DNA from: Entamoeba invadens IP1 | Taxonomy: Eukaryota > Evosea > Mastigamoebida > Endamoebidae | Assembly (NCBI RefSeq): GCF_000330505.1 | Contig: NW_004191876.1 | Coordinates: 4,826 to 68,825 of the forward strand | Direction: 5' to 3' | DNA length: 64,000 bases | In this document: in pieces, positions 1 through 11,553 of the stretch | Position numbering within the stretch: position 1 is the stretch's first letter | How the letters are laid out: each line of letters begins with the position of its first letter | Made by a program: the position numbers and the translations under genes | The notes under the pieces: model-generated | Databases searched by the model: none | Told to the model about the DNA's origin: nothing | The model's input: the letters and a program-made list of their open reading frames with translations, nothing else

Positions 1-141
1 GCTTATAATGTCTATCTGAGAAATTATATAAAACAACATAATTTGGTTGGAATAAGATGTTCTTTGGGTTGGGCACAAGGAGTTTGCAAAAGAAATGGAT
101 TTAAAAGTAAACGACTATGTGGAGAATCCGCTTCTATTGAT

Positions 142-150
142 CTCAAAAAT
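142..150. repeat. 9-bp target-site duplication, left copy (MULE)
   Basis: CTCAAAAAT here is repeated exactly at 2919-2927. Nine bases is the usual duplication length for Mutator-like elements. Collapsing the two copies restores the transposase reading frame of the interrupted pogo gene, which supports a true insertion. Confidence 0.85.
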
Positions 151-181
151 GATTGGGTGATATTATGTTTTGGAAAAATGT

Positions 182-458
182 TTGGGATAAAATGTTCGGT
201 TTAAAATAATTTCTTCAATGAAACATGCATTTAATTTACATAAAAAATCAAACATGTTTATAATTGTTATTTAAATATAACTTGTCAAAAGAAAAATATT
301 GTCAAAATTGAACAAATCTATATATATTAATAAACATTAGTTGTTAACAAAAAGTAAATGGTGCCATTATAATTATAAACATGAAATTAAAAACACGTCA
401 ATATATAGTGAATAATATTTATTTTAGTTTTATTTAATAAATTTATTCGACTATTTTT
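182..458 (+). repeat. MULE terminal inverted repeat, left (277 bp)
   Basis: The sequence from TTGGGATAAAATG to CGACTATTTTT is the reverse complement of 2624-2900, with no mismatch or indel noticed by eye. Confidence 0.9.
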
Positions 459-629
459 CGATGATATTTTTCAAAAACAACAATAATAGCCAATAACACC
501 AAAGAGACAATTATTTATTTTAATTTATATGATTATTCAATATTAATATATTGATATTAGAAGACACAAATTAATTATTATTGTGTTGTTTTGTAACAAT
601 AAAAGGAAATCAAATAAAGTAATTATCAA

Positions 630-2502
630 ATGGAAGATTATCACCCCGAACTCCACCAAGTTAAAAGTCAGAAACCTACGAAAAATGGAATTTACAAAAT
701 GTTACCAGTTGTAGACAATTTTGTGTTTTATCCACAAAATGATTCTTTAATGGTGTTCAAATGTCGGGAGTGTGATGTAAAAATAATTGTTACACAAATG
801 CATAATAACGGAGATTATATCAAATACATTGATTACAAATTCTAAGATTCTTAGCACACCAGACACTCTCATCTTCCTTCTATTAAAAATGAAGGTAATG
901 GTGCAATTCGTGATATTATTAGTAATGGAACCAACATTCTAATGTCTGCAACAAAACTGATGGACCAATATAATAACGACCATCCCAATGACAAGCGAAG
1001 ATAGACTTCAATTAGAAGAACCTTTAATCTTATAAAAGCAGAAATGATCGAAGATAAAATGAAAGAGTTACTGGAAAGTGGAAAATACACAACAAAAGAA
1101 GATGATAACGTGTTTATTCTTATATCAAACGAAAAAGTAACACAACTTAAAAAACGAAAAGTGATTTATTTGTGTATGGATGGAACATTTAATTCAGCAC
1201 CAAATACATATCAACAACTTTACACAATCCACGCATTTTTATCTAATGGACAGTCTTTTACTCTTGTTCACGCTTTACTGACAAAGAGACGGGAAAGTGA
1301 TTATGATACACTTTTTAATTATATCAATTTGCATTTTAAAGAAAAGTGGGACAGTGAATTATTTAATGAAAAAAACAAGTATTATGCGTGATTTTGAAAT
1401 TACAGTTATAAATTCAATTTCCAAATTTCACTGTAATGTGCATGGATGTTATTTCCACTTTACACAATGTATCTGGAGAGCAGTACAACGGTTATCACTG
1501 GCCAAACTATATTTCCCTTCTTCAAACGTTTGGACAATTGTGAACGACTTAAAACTTCTAGCGTTCGTGAAACCATCTGAAGTCAATGAACAATTTGAAA
1601 AAATAGCCGAAAGAATTTCATCTTATAATCTTGACAAAAATACCAACAACTCAATCAATGATTTAATCAATTATTTCAGGGATAATTGGTTGTTTAAATG
1701 GCCGATTAAACTGTGGTCACAATTTAACCAACAATTGAGAACAGACAATTTGAGCGAGTCGTACCATTCAGCTTTGGTTAAAAGGCTTAATTGTAAAAAA
1801 CCAACACTCAATACACTATTGATTCATTTAATGAAGAGAGAAGAAGCAGAACTTAAAAAAATAGAACAGATGGACAGAGGGTTAAACCATTTTGTAAACA
1901 GACCAACCTGTATATTTAATTTGACTTTGAATTATTATAGCGGAAGCAGCAAATACGACAAGTTTAAAGAACATTTATTAAATGAAATTGAAAAATATAA
2001 ATAAAACAAATAATATGAAAATTCCATTGAAAACACGGGAAATGAAATTCTGAGAATTGATCATATTAAAACAGTTCAAAATAATGAAAATGAAATTGGT
2101 CAACTAAGAGACGCATCAAATTGTGACCATAAAGAAATTCAATTTGTTGAATTTGTTGATAAAATTGATTATGAACACGTAGAGCAAAATGTTATTACCA
2201 AAAGAAAAGAAGATGTCGAACAGGTTTTCATGAAAAGAGTAATAAATACACAAGAGTTAATAAACGACATAAATATCTCTACTCAAACAAAAAAGAAAAA
2301 ATTGCCACCTTCTCAAAGAAGTTATGTTGGAGATGGTAAAAAAGGAGAAAAAACGCACACAAATCAAAAAATAAGGACGCCGACAAAACAAAATTGTTTT
2401 GTTTCATTTTTTGTAAATAATTTAAATTTATATAAAAATAACAAAATCAATTATTATGTTAATAATTACATCAATAATACTTTATTAATATTTTTTTTAT
2501 AA
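630..2502 (+). pseudogene. MULE transposase, degenerate
   Basis: Pieces of one transposase lie in order in different frames. Residues from 630 hold CRECDVKIIVT, and a later HTRHSH near 856 completes a FLYWCH/WRKY-GCM1-like Cys2His2 pattern. The MULE catalytic motif CMDGTFNSAPNTYQQLYTIH starts near 1175 (first Asp). MRDFEITVIN starts near 1384 (second Asp) and is followed by HGCYFHFTQ. TDNLSESYHSALVKRL near 1743 supplies the Glu. A Lys-rich tail runs to about 2400. Lesions seen are stops near 843 and 1003, a frameshift near 1385 and a stop at 2002-2004, after which a coding-like frame resumes near 2036. The catalytic residues remain recognisable, but the gene cannot encode a full protein. Confidence 0.8.
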
Positions 2503-2623
2503 AAGTGGTATTTTATAAATATTTCAGAAGTTATTTAACAGTGATATTTTTACTGTAATAACAAATATTTACTGTAAACTTGATTGATTTAAATTTAATT
2601 TATTTGAATAAATTTTGATCACC

Positions 2624-2900
2624 AAAAATAGTCGAATAAATTTATTAAATAAAACTAAAATAAATATTATTCACTATATATTGACGTGTTTTTAATTTCA
2701 TGTTTATAATTATAATGGCACCATTTACTTTTTGTTAACAACTAATGTTTATTAATATATATAGATTTGTTCAATTTTGACAATATTTTTCTTTTGACAA
2801 GTTATATTTAAATAACAATTATAAACATGTTTGATTTTTTATGTAAATTAAATGCATGTTTCATTGAAGAAATTATTTTAAACCGAACATTTTATCCCAA
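2624..2900 (-). repeat. MULE terminal inverted repeat, right (277 bp)
   Basis: This is the inverted partner of 182-458, with the same length and apparently identical sequence. Confidence 0.9.
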
Positions 2901-2918
2901 TCTTTATATCCCCCACCC

Positions 2919-2927
2919 CTCAAAAAT
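2919..2927. repeat. 9-bp target-site duplication, right copy (MULE)
   Basis: CTCAAAAAT is identical to 142-150. Immediately to its right the pogo transposase frame resumes (YTQEIEHLKD). Confidence 0.85.
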
Positions 2928-4024
2928 TACACACAAGAAATTGAACACCTTAAAGATGTCATTGCACAGTTTAAAAAAATATTTGGAATGCAGATGAGAC
3001 AGGTCTTTATTACAAAGCTTTACCGAAAACAACTTTGACTAAATGTGAAAAAAGTGGAACCAAGAAAAGCAAAGACCGAATAAGTGTAATGGTTTGCTGC
3101 TCGTGCATTAGAGAAAAAAGACCTCTACTATTCATAGGACCTTCTGAAAAACCCAAGTGGTTTAATGATAACAAATTTGGAAAATATAAAATACAGTACA
3201 CAGGTCAAAAGAATTCTTGGATGACAGTATATTTGTTTCAAAAGTGGATCATCGAGTGGGAAAATGAGCTACGTTTGTTTAATAAAGATAATATACTATT
3301 AATACTTGATAACGCACCTTCTCATAAATTGGCCATGATGTCGGAAAATGTTTTAGAAATTGAGCCAATGGGTTACGAATACATTGGATTTAACGATAAA
3401 TTTAAAAAAGATATCTACAAAGTAAAAACGGGGAAATGTTGTGAAATTTTTTCCTCCTAATACTAAGTCTGTATTACAACCACGTGATTCTGGTATAATA
3501 GAATGCTTTAAAAAATTATACAGCAAAGAACTGCTGACAAGAGTTTACAACAATTTTGAACACTCAAAATTGTTAAAAATCAATTTTATATTTCCAAAAA
3601 TTACAACCGGTGAAGCCATTGAAATTGGCTCAACAAAATGGACACAGAAGTTAGTAGTGTCAGCATTTCAAATTGTTGGAAACACACTAAATTGTTCAAA
3701 AAAGATAACGAAATGGAAGTAGACGTGGTTGGAAAGAATTTGATATCTGATGAATATACTACAACTGATTTGAGTGGAGAAAATGATCCACCAGTACTTG
3801 ATGATAATAACCATTTCGAAAAAACCGAAGAAACGTTCGCCCAGTATAAGAAAAATGAACATGCTCAAAGGTTAAGAAGAAAATTAGAAACTGAAATGAA
3901 AAATTTGCAAATATTGGAAATGAATGTTTTTGCACTCAAAACCAAAATTGGTGCTGATAAGGAAGAATTAACCCGTTTGATACGTTCTGATAAAATGTTA
4001 GAACTTCTTTATTTATCCGAATAA

Positions 4025-4768
4025 CAATTTTTTAAAATTATTTGATTATATTTTATAATACCAGTAAATTGATTTTACCGTGTTTTTTATATTAAAGCTG
4101 TTTTTATTAAATAATCAGATTTTGTATTTTATTACCAAGAAGAACAAAGTCTAAATTTAGATAATATAAGCAGTCAACTACATAATAAGTCTTTTTGACA
4201 ATAAGTCTACTAGACAATAATGACTGTATTAGATAGAGTTAACAAAATAATTGGAAATGCAATTGATAAAGGTCAAATTTATTTATTTACAAACATAATC
4301 TTATCAAGCAAAAAGTGTTTAAAAGTATTACTTCCTTTTTTATTTGTAAAGAGAAACGTTTTGTGGATATAATACCACCATTCAACAAATGATATTTTGC
4401 AGTTGATAGCAGGGAGAAATTTATACTAAATAAAATCATAATTATTGATGGTAAAGAAGTGTAAAATGGTGTTTTCTATCGCCAAAAAGCACCATTGTGG
4501 TTTAAAAACAAAAATATATTGTACCTACCTGGGCATTGTAACCCATTTGATAACAATAGTTTCTACATCTTATCATGATGCAGTCATCTTTTGAGAAATT
4601 TTTGATAAATAGTTAGAGATTGAAAGCATGTTTTTTGTGACAGTGGTAATCGTGGTCATTTTAATGTTATATCAATGTGGAAATATTATATAAATGAAGA
4701 TGAAATACACCACAACGTAGTAAAAATGCACAACACAATGGTTTACTTACTTAGATATATAGTATAAA
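4025..4768. other. Intergenic stretch between transposon relics
   Basis: No open gene is seen here. Around 4440-4750 there are faint coding-like traces on the plus strand broken by stops, for example a segment reading CDSGNRGHFNVISMW. They may be debris of another transposon, but no family is recognisable. Confidence 0.4.
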
Positions 4769-6000
4769 TTGTTTTCTGCAGTCGAAGTGCCACAGCCTCC
4801 CCCGGATGACAAAAACAAAGATGATGAAGATGCCAATTATATCAAAGGTGCTGCAAGTGAAGAAGGCGATGAAGACGAAAAAGAAGACGGAGAGTATCTC
4901 AACAGCCTGGAATTTGATGACGAGAAATTCCGAATACTCTCCGAAAAGCAGCTATAGAAGGGCTTCAGGGTGAAGAGGGGGGATCGATTTCAAAGAAAAC
5001 TATCTAGTTACTCCAGCACCCACCCCAAACGAGAGCGACAGATTCGCTTTAATTAGAGTGATTATGGAAAAGTTCATCTCTAACCTCGTTAACAATAAAT
5101 ATACACACCCAGAAATTTTGTTTGGGTTGACGAGCATCTCTGCTCATTCAAAGGCAATATGTAAGCCAAGGTGTTCATCAAGTCGAAACCTGGCCGCCAC
5201 GTGATCAAATTCTGGGTTTGTTCTATTTTTATATAATGTGTTTTAGTTATGAAGCATAAAACGACAACTTGTTTCTATTATCGTTTGAATTTTATATTTG
5301 AATGTTTTAAGTGACTTTTTGTTATTTTGTTTATGTTTTATGTTATGTTTTAAAAATAACTTTTTGATGTCTGCTTACAATGAAACTGTCATGGTGTTAA
5401 ACCTCCAAATTTATTGTGGTAAATGTGGGGGAGAATAAAACCAAAGTTTCAAAGTACCCATTACATGGTACTCCTCATGCTGTGTCGCAGATTCAAGACG
5501 ACTGTGGTGTGCGACAACTTTTCTGCACGTTGAAGATGTCGCACTACCTTGCTGCCTTTGGTTGTCTACTTCTGGGCACCATGAGGATGAACAGGAAAGA
5601 AGTGCCTGCTGAAGCCAAGGATGTGAAGAAGAGAAGCAGCGACACCACCATCTTTTTCTCGAAGGGCAAGAGCAAACTTGTCTCCTACTACAACGAGAAG
5701 AAAAAGTTGGTGTTGCTGCTTACCACCTGCCACGACAAGGATGATGTTGTCGCAGTGGAGACCAATGTCTATAGTGGGGCAAGCAACAAGTTGTCCACAA
5801 ACCCCAGCCATTCATTGATTACAACCACAAGATAAGTGGGGTTGATACTGCCGATCAGATGGTCAGGTATTACAGCTGCAGACGCAAGACCTACAGATGG
5901 AACATTCGGGTCTTGTACGACATGATCGATATTGCGGCTCTCAATGGGTACAAGACCTACTCAGCATTCAATAAAGGTGATCGTATTAATATCCGAATAA
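4769..6000 (+). pseudogene. piggyBac-like transposase relic
   Basis: Scattered frames resemble a piggyBac (DDE_Tnp_1_7) transposase. An acidic N-terminal piece lies at 4769-4957. A short piece near 5040-5200 reads LVNNKYTHPEILFGL. The core at 5416-5835 includes GTMRMNRKEVP, a stretch reading FFSKGKSKLVSYYNEKKKL, and LLTTCHDKDDV. A frame-shifted C-terminal piece near 5820-5970 reads HKISGVDTADQMVRYYSCRR. In piggyBac proteins the motifs GTxRxNRKGLP and GGVDxxDQ lie in this order. Stops and shifts between the pieces show it is dead. Codon use is GC-richer than the surrounding DNA. TTAA duplications and TIRs were not identified. Confidence 0.75.
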
Positions 6001-6133
6001 GCTTTCAAGGGAATTGATGGCTTATAACTGATTTTTTCTTCATAGTTTGGTTGTTTTTATGTTTTATTGAATCCGAACTGTTTGTTTCATTAAAATTTAG
6101 CTGTTTGAACGAACACCAACATTTTTTGGGCGC

Positions 6134-6287
6134 TTCACAAAAACAAGTTCACTTTATTCGGGAGCACCTTTGTTCAACATTTTTTACAGTGTATTTTATT
6201 TTGTTTTAACAAAAAACAGAAAAAAACGGATAAGATAAAAACAATTTTGTTTCTTGTTAAATTAATAGTTTTTAAATTATAATTATT
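6134..6287 (+). repeat. MULE-2 terminal inverted repeat, left
   Basis: It pairs with 8617-8769. Differences include CAACATTTTTT against CAACGTTTTTT. Confidence 0.85.
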
Positions 6288-6560
6288 AATTATTATAAAT
6301 GTTTAAAAAATGAATATGTTGGATTTAAGTTCCAAGGAATTATTTTTTACAAGCCATACAATCCAAAATTAGACATATTTATTTCATATAATGTATTTCA
6401 CCTTATAATTATTTGAAATTGGCGTTTCAGTAAATATTTAGTTTAATTTAAATTTGTTTCAAACAAATAATTTTTTCATATAAATTGTGGTAAAATCTAA
6501 AAAAATACAGTATTTTCAAATGAATTTTGAATATGTTGGAATACATTTTTTGTTGAAAAA

Positions 6561-8303
6561 ATGAGGTGTCGACTTAATGGGCACAACGATGTAGTATGTG
6601 CATTTATGGGATGTCCTTTTATAGTTCATTGTACAACTAAAATGACTGGAGAACGTAGAATAGTAACATCTATTGATAAGGTATTTGATATTCATTGGCA
6701 CGAAAAAACTACACTGACAAAGAAAAAATTACGAAAATTGATAGCCGAAGAAATGGAAATAGTCAGAAGTGAAATTTCAGAACAAGTTTACGAGTTAAGC
6801 GAAAAATACAACAAAATGGAAGAGAGAGTAAATAGTGAAGGCTTTGAAGACTACAAAAACATGCTAAAGAAAAATGGTCTTGTGAAATACAGTGTGAATA
6901 ATCCCGAGATATCAGCAATAATGTTAATAAATAAAACAAAATCTGAAATGAAACCTTCTGCTCTTTGCAATGAGAAAACTAGGACAATGAAAAAAGAAGG
7001 AAAACCAATGACACTCAACGAATTAAAGAATGGGCATTACCTATATCTTGGCGAAGTTACAAATGAAATATATATTGGGTAGAGAAGGAGCATTCGAAAT
7101 TTTATCAAACACAAAATCTATACTTGGGGATGGGACTTTTACATGTGTCACTTCTGGATTTTCACAATTATATATTATTCAAGGTTTAATTATAACACAT
7201 ATTATCCACTTCTATATTGTTTATGCAAATCAAAGGATGGTATATTGTATAGCAAACTTCTTTCGCTACTTGAAAACCTTGCAAATGTTTGTGGATATTC
7301 AATACTACATCGAGAAATCACATTTTGAGTCGACTTTGAAATCGCTTTCATGAAAGCATTGACATATTACCTTCCTTTGTAATCCATACATTGTTGTTTT
7401 TTCATTTCACGCAATCTCTACATCGTATTTTTTTCGAATTACAACCTGTTAACGTTATTTGATGGATCGAGTGCTAATTTTGATTTTTCAACTTATCGGA
7501 CAATCAGAAGGTTTATGATGCTTCCACTTTTACCTTTAGAATTTATTACAATACAGTTGGTTCGAGATATTGTCAATTGCTCGGAAATTACAAACAAAGT
7601 AACATTGTCGCACACACGCTCTTTTGTTGAAAAATATTTTATTCCTAATTATATAATTAATACTGCAAAATACCCCCCAATTGTTTGGAATTGTTGTGGA
7701 CTATCAATAAGAACCAGCAATGGAGCTGAAAGCTCTCGTGTATTTCTTAATGAACATTGCAAAGGAAAAATAAGTTTACACAGATTAATATATGTAATTG
7801 AACTTCAAATGACAAACACATAAAGAGAAGTAGAAAAAGGAGCACATGGACACAGTAAAGCAATAGAAAAAATCAAAAGTAATTTATTTCAAAAATGTCT
7901 ACAAGAGTTGTTATTCAAACGACACGATGTTTTTCTTTACCTAGACTCATCTGCCAAAATAGTGAATATCAAAATTGAAACAGATGCAAGTATATTTGTT
8001 AATGATTGGCATTTTGTTGATGTAAATAAGTGTTTAATTAAAAAATACACAAAAAATGTTGATATTGCGGTGGAGTCGTATTATTCTCATTTAGAAATCG
8101 ACACTTGGTCAACAGTGTTTATCGAAGTCGCACAAGAAGATGAATTTATAATTAAACCACCATTAAATAAAATTGAATTTTACACTCCTATTGAAACACT
8201 TGAAGAAATGGAGGGTGTTAAAGTTATATTTGCACATGAATTAACTAACAAATTTGTAGTTTTGTTTATTTACAAAAAAACAATTAATAATAAGTGTATA
8301 TAG
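6561..8303 (+). pseudogene. MULE-2 transposase, degenerate
   Basis: The first open piece (6561-7082) carries a FLYWCH-like zinc-binding pattern: CAFMGCPF followed by DIHWH. A frame change near 7075 leads to LGDGTFTCVTSGFSQLYIIQ (first catalytic Asp, near 7125). Near 7325 a further frame reads VDFEIAFMKALTYYLP (second Asp), followed after a stop by remnants of the HxxxHFxQ region. The segment 7515-7823 contains RTSNGAESSRVFLNEHC, which carries the catalytic Glu. The segment 7908-8303 is a C-terminal extension. At least three frameshifts or stops divide these pieces. The order and motifs match the 151-2918 element, but the sequences are quite different, so this is a separate MULE family. Confidence 0.75.
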
Positions 8304-8616
8304 ATTAAAAACAAAATTGATTTCATTGTTACCAATTCATACACTTATAACAAAGAAGAATGTGATAAATTCAGAAATGTTTTCAAAAATAATGTTACAA
8401 TCCCTTTAACATTGAAAAAATCAAGAGAGAGTTTATTGAAACTTATTGGAGATAAAGAAAACAATGAAAACAAAGAAGAAATTACAATGATGAAAGAAAC
8501 AGAGTTGGGTTTCATATTTGATAATTAAAACCAATCGTTTAATTTTTTGAACAATTATTATATTATTATTATTATTATTATACAAACTGTTAATAATGTT
8601 GTAAATTAATAAAACC

Positions 8617-8769
8617 AATAATTATAATTTAAAAACTATTAATTTAACAAGAAACAAAATTGTTTTTATTTTATCTGTTTTTTCTGTTTTTTGTAAAAAC
8701 AAAATAAAATACACTGTAAAAAACGTTGAACAAAGGTGCTCCCGAATAAAGTGAACTTGTTTTTGTGAA
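8617..8769 (-). repeat. MULE-2 terminal inverted repeat, right
   Basis: This is the inverted partner of 6134-6287. Confidence 0.85.
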
Positions 8770-9073
8770 TTACTCTATTTTTTAGCGACAAAAATTTTAA
8801 ATCAGGGATTGTTAAACCATTTTTTTCTTGTTTTTTTGTAAAATAAACTTTTATCCTTATTATTAATGATAATATGTTGTTAACAGTGTGTTCAAAGGAC
8901 TTGTTAACTCGAGTATTCTTCTTTCAACAAGCTGTTTGTTTTCAAAATATGATTCTAATATTATAACTATATTTTATTATAAGCTGTTCTACTTAATTAT
9001 AATTTAACCATTTTATTGTAGTAAATTATAGTTTGTTTTTTCAAATACTTTTTATTGCGGTTTTTATAAACTA
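8770..9073. other. Short AT-rich spacer between two transposons
   Basis: No gene, RNA or repeat was recognised here. Confidence 0.5.
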
Positions 9074-9126
9074 CAGTATGTGAGAATAGTATGTGAGAAT
9101 GAGAAAACCCTGTGGATTCAACAAAA
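9074..9126 (+). repeat. TIR of the 9074-11606 element, left
   Basis: Matches the reverse complement of 11554-11606 with a few mismatches; the inner part GAAAACCCTGTGGATTCAAC is identical. Confidence 0.85.
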
Positions 9127-9815
9127 GTTGCAATTGTGTAACTTTTATGTAATAAAATTATTATTTTTTTTATTTCAAAACAATCAAAAAGATCAAATAA
9201 AAAACACTTATTTACAGTTCATTTTCTCTTTCAATTTGTTTGGAAACCTACAAAGCAGCTTTCAGAGTGTGAACAGCCAGCCAGCGCTTATCAACTAACT
9301 GACTCAGACCTCACGCCAAAGAATCCTAGTAATACTAAACACATCAGGCATAGCAACTAGACGATTCAAAGCAGGCAACTTTGAATTCAAGAGTCTTTAT
9401 GAGCAAGTTCTACAAGTTATTATCTTCATAACGAAAGAAAGTTTAACAAACGAATCTCTTCTGTTCGAAGGACTTATGACAGTTCAGACGTGTATTGATC
9501 CAATCAGTGACCATTTTGACCCCGTAATAAAAAACAGTAATGTAAACTCGGCGATACAACTGATTAAAAAGATAAAAATCAATCGATTAAATTCTCAACC
9601 CCATTTTTAGTTCTTTTTGAGATTTTTTTGGTCGTCTTTTTCTTCACAACTTTACATACAACATCCCGTTCTTTTCTTTTTAACGGCTTGCAAACAGACT
9701 GACAAAAATAACCCTCAAAACACATTGAAAGCTTTCGAACTGCAGATATTTTCAAGCTTTTGGTTTTGACGCATTCAATCGAGTATAACTGTGGTATACT
9801 TAACAGTCTCGGTAT

Positions 9816-11450
9816 TTATGCTGTGACTCCGCGTGACACTCCAATATCCACATACGCAACCCTCATACCACTATCAACAATTCTGAAATCAATACCAACT
9901 TGCCTAAAAGCCTGCGTGCACACATCCGGAATAGTTGTTTGGAAATAAGACTTCAGAATTGAGTTGAGGTATTTGGCAAACTTTTTTTCTAAGTCCTCTC
10001 CATCACCAAATTCAACATTTTTAGTTTCATTTGTTATTTCGTTGTGATCTTCTGATTGGTTGTCATCCACCATCCTTTCGTTGACAGTCGTACCAGCCTT
10101 CTTTTTAAATGGTGATATCGCTTCTTGTGGATTTGCCAGCACTTCCTGAAACATTTCCTTAAACTGTTGAGGTATTATTGGTTCTTCAATTAGATCTTGG
10201 TTTCCAATCACATCATTTGACTCTTCTTTTTCTTCAACGTCTTCACTTTCTGTCGTTGTTGTTTCTTCCTCGCCAACTCTATCTTTAAATTTTATGACTT
10301 CTCTCAACTTAGCATACAACGAATTCAGTCTTCTTTTTTGGGCTGCAAACACCCCAACATCTAATGGTTGTGTTAAATGTGAGGTGTGAGGCACCAAACA
10401 TACGATTTCACAGTTCACGTTGATGATTTTCTCATTGACTTGGACATTCGACTTGAGCAGCAACCTCACATCTTCGATTGAGTGGCACGTGCACTGATCA
10501 AATATCAGCACAGCCTTATCAATATAACCAGTCTTAATTTTCATGTCCACAATATAAGGTACTACAACGTCGTTGATGTATTGTATAAATAAGTTACTGT
10601 TGATAAAACCGTTTTTGCTCTAACTGACGATGTTTCCGGTTTCCATCCAACCCAATTTCAAGAATTCAACTGCAACTCTTTTGTATTTTGTTACAATCAT
10701 ACAAGGAAGAGGTTGTGAGGGGTTTATAGTGCACACGACAGTGGATTGAGCAATGTCACGTTCGATTCCATATTTCATTTTACTGTCTGTGGAAAAACCA
10801 GCAGTGAATACTCCCTTCACCATTTGCCTGTCTGGCCATGGCTGATACCCTGACTCATCCAAATTCAAAATAAATTGTGATGGGATGCCATTTAAAAAAA
10901 GTGGCAGTGCAATGTAATACTTCAACACGGCATCTTCGTCGTAGGTCAATCGAGATTGGTCTTCAGCAAACACAGTAACAATCGAAAAGTTCCAATTTTT
11001 GTGTATTTTATCATAAATAACGTGGTTTGACACATCAACTTTGAAGGTTTTTATTATAAACAACTTCAAATAAGTTATACCAATAGCTTTGCATTTTTCT
11101 GGAAACTTTTCATTATCAAGAATCAAATTCTTGACAATTCCCCATTGTGTTTCAGTTAAAAATGACGGTCGTCCGTTATCTTTTTTTCCAAACAATGCCG
11201 TCTCCATACATCTTCGTTTATTTATATTAAACTGACTTGAAGTTAAAGCAAAGACTCTACATAGTTTACTCTCGGTCACCTTTTCCGTATTCATTCCATT
11301 GAACATTTCTCTCTCAATGTTCATCAAATACACCTGAACATTCAGGGGCAATTCAGAAAAGTTGCAATGTTTGCTGAATGTTCTTTGAGCTATTTTTTTC
11401 ACTGGGCCAGGACAATACTTTAGATTCTCTTCCAGTGTTGTATGGTCCAA
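9816..11450 (-). pseudogene. pogo-like transposase split by one in-frame TAG
   Basis: A single minus-strand frame of 545 codons is interrupted only by one TAG at 10620-10622. The N-terminal half (10620-11450) has helix-turn-helix-like sequence, including KKDNGRPSFLTETQW, and the first catalytic Asp in LNLDESGYQPWP. The C-terminal half holds LIFDQCTCHSIE (second Asp) and SHLTQPLDVGVFAAQKR (third Asp), then an acidic tail. The triad is therefore complete. The frame is open upstream to about 11505, but no ATG precedes the conserved region, so the start is also lost or lies elsewhere. The TAG cannot be removed as an Entamoeba intron, because no GTTTGT donor precedes it. The element is very recently inactivated or needs stop readthrough. 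Confidence 0.8.
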
Positions 11451-11553
11451 GCCACCAAAAGCAACATTCCTGGAGCTTATAATTATATTATTTAGATTGT
11501 TTTTTTAAAGAAAAACAATTTTATTTAAAAAAAAAGAAAAACAAATATGTAAT

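Larger units (their letters stand above)
151..2918 (+). mobile_element. Mutator-like element (MULE) with long TIRs
   Basis: This 2,768-bp insertion is bounded by 9-bp duplications (142-150 and 2919-2927). Inverted repeats of 277 bp lie at 182-458 and 2624-2900 and look identical by eye. The short outer ends (151-181 and 2901-2918) both begin with G and share GGGxGATAT-like sequence but differ in length. The interior carries a decayed MULE transposase. Mutator-like families with long TIRs are known from E. invadens and E. moshkovskii. Nearly identical TIRs beside a broken transposase suggest recent movement driven in trans. Confidence 0.85.
1..4024 (+). pseudogene. pogo/Tigger-like transposase relic, interrupted by a MULE
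   Basis: This is a broken DDE transposase gene that runs off the left edge. Bases 1-150 encode a CENP-B/Tigger-type DNA-binding segment (SLGWAQGV, then CGESASID). Bases 2919-4024 encode the catalytic part: NADETGLYYK (first Asp, near 2990), LLILDNAPSH (second Asp, near 3305) and KSVLQPRDSGII (third Asp, near 3470). The two halves are separated by the MULE at 151-2918; without it and one copy of the 9-bp duplication the frame runs DLKN into YTQEIEHLKD. Other lesions are a 1-nt frameshift in an A-run just before NADETG, a frame change near 3440 before KFFPPNT, and another near 3650 in the C-terminal region. All three catalytic Asp codons survive, but no single frame joins them. The terminal repeats of this element were not found. 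Confidence 0.8.
6134..8769 (+). mobile_element. Second Mutator-like element with about 153-bp TIRs
   Basis: Long inverted repeats lie at about 6134-6287 and 8617-8769 and share GTTCACTTTATTCGGGAGCA. They differ by a few substitutions and small indels, so this copy is older than the MULE at 151-2918. The interior holds a broken MULE transposase. A possible imperfect 9-bp duplication (ATTTTTTGG at 6121-6129 and ATTTTTTAG at 8777-8785) would put the true ends a few bases further out. It lies just past the piggyBac-like C-terminal remnant. Confidence 0.8.

Noticed and set aside
182..2900. MULE limits set at the TIR tips (182 and 2900)
   Set aside because: No duplication flanks those points, while the exact 9-bp duplication and restored frame place the ends at 151 and 2918.
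10545..10625. Possible intron that would remove the TAG in the pogo-like transposase
   Set aside because: No GTTTGT-type donor lies before the TAG, and the frame is continuous on both sides of this single codon.
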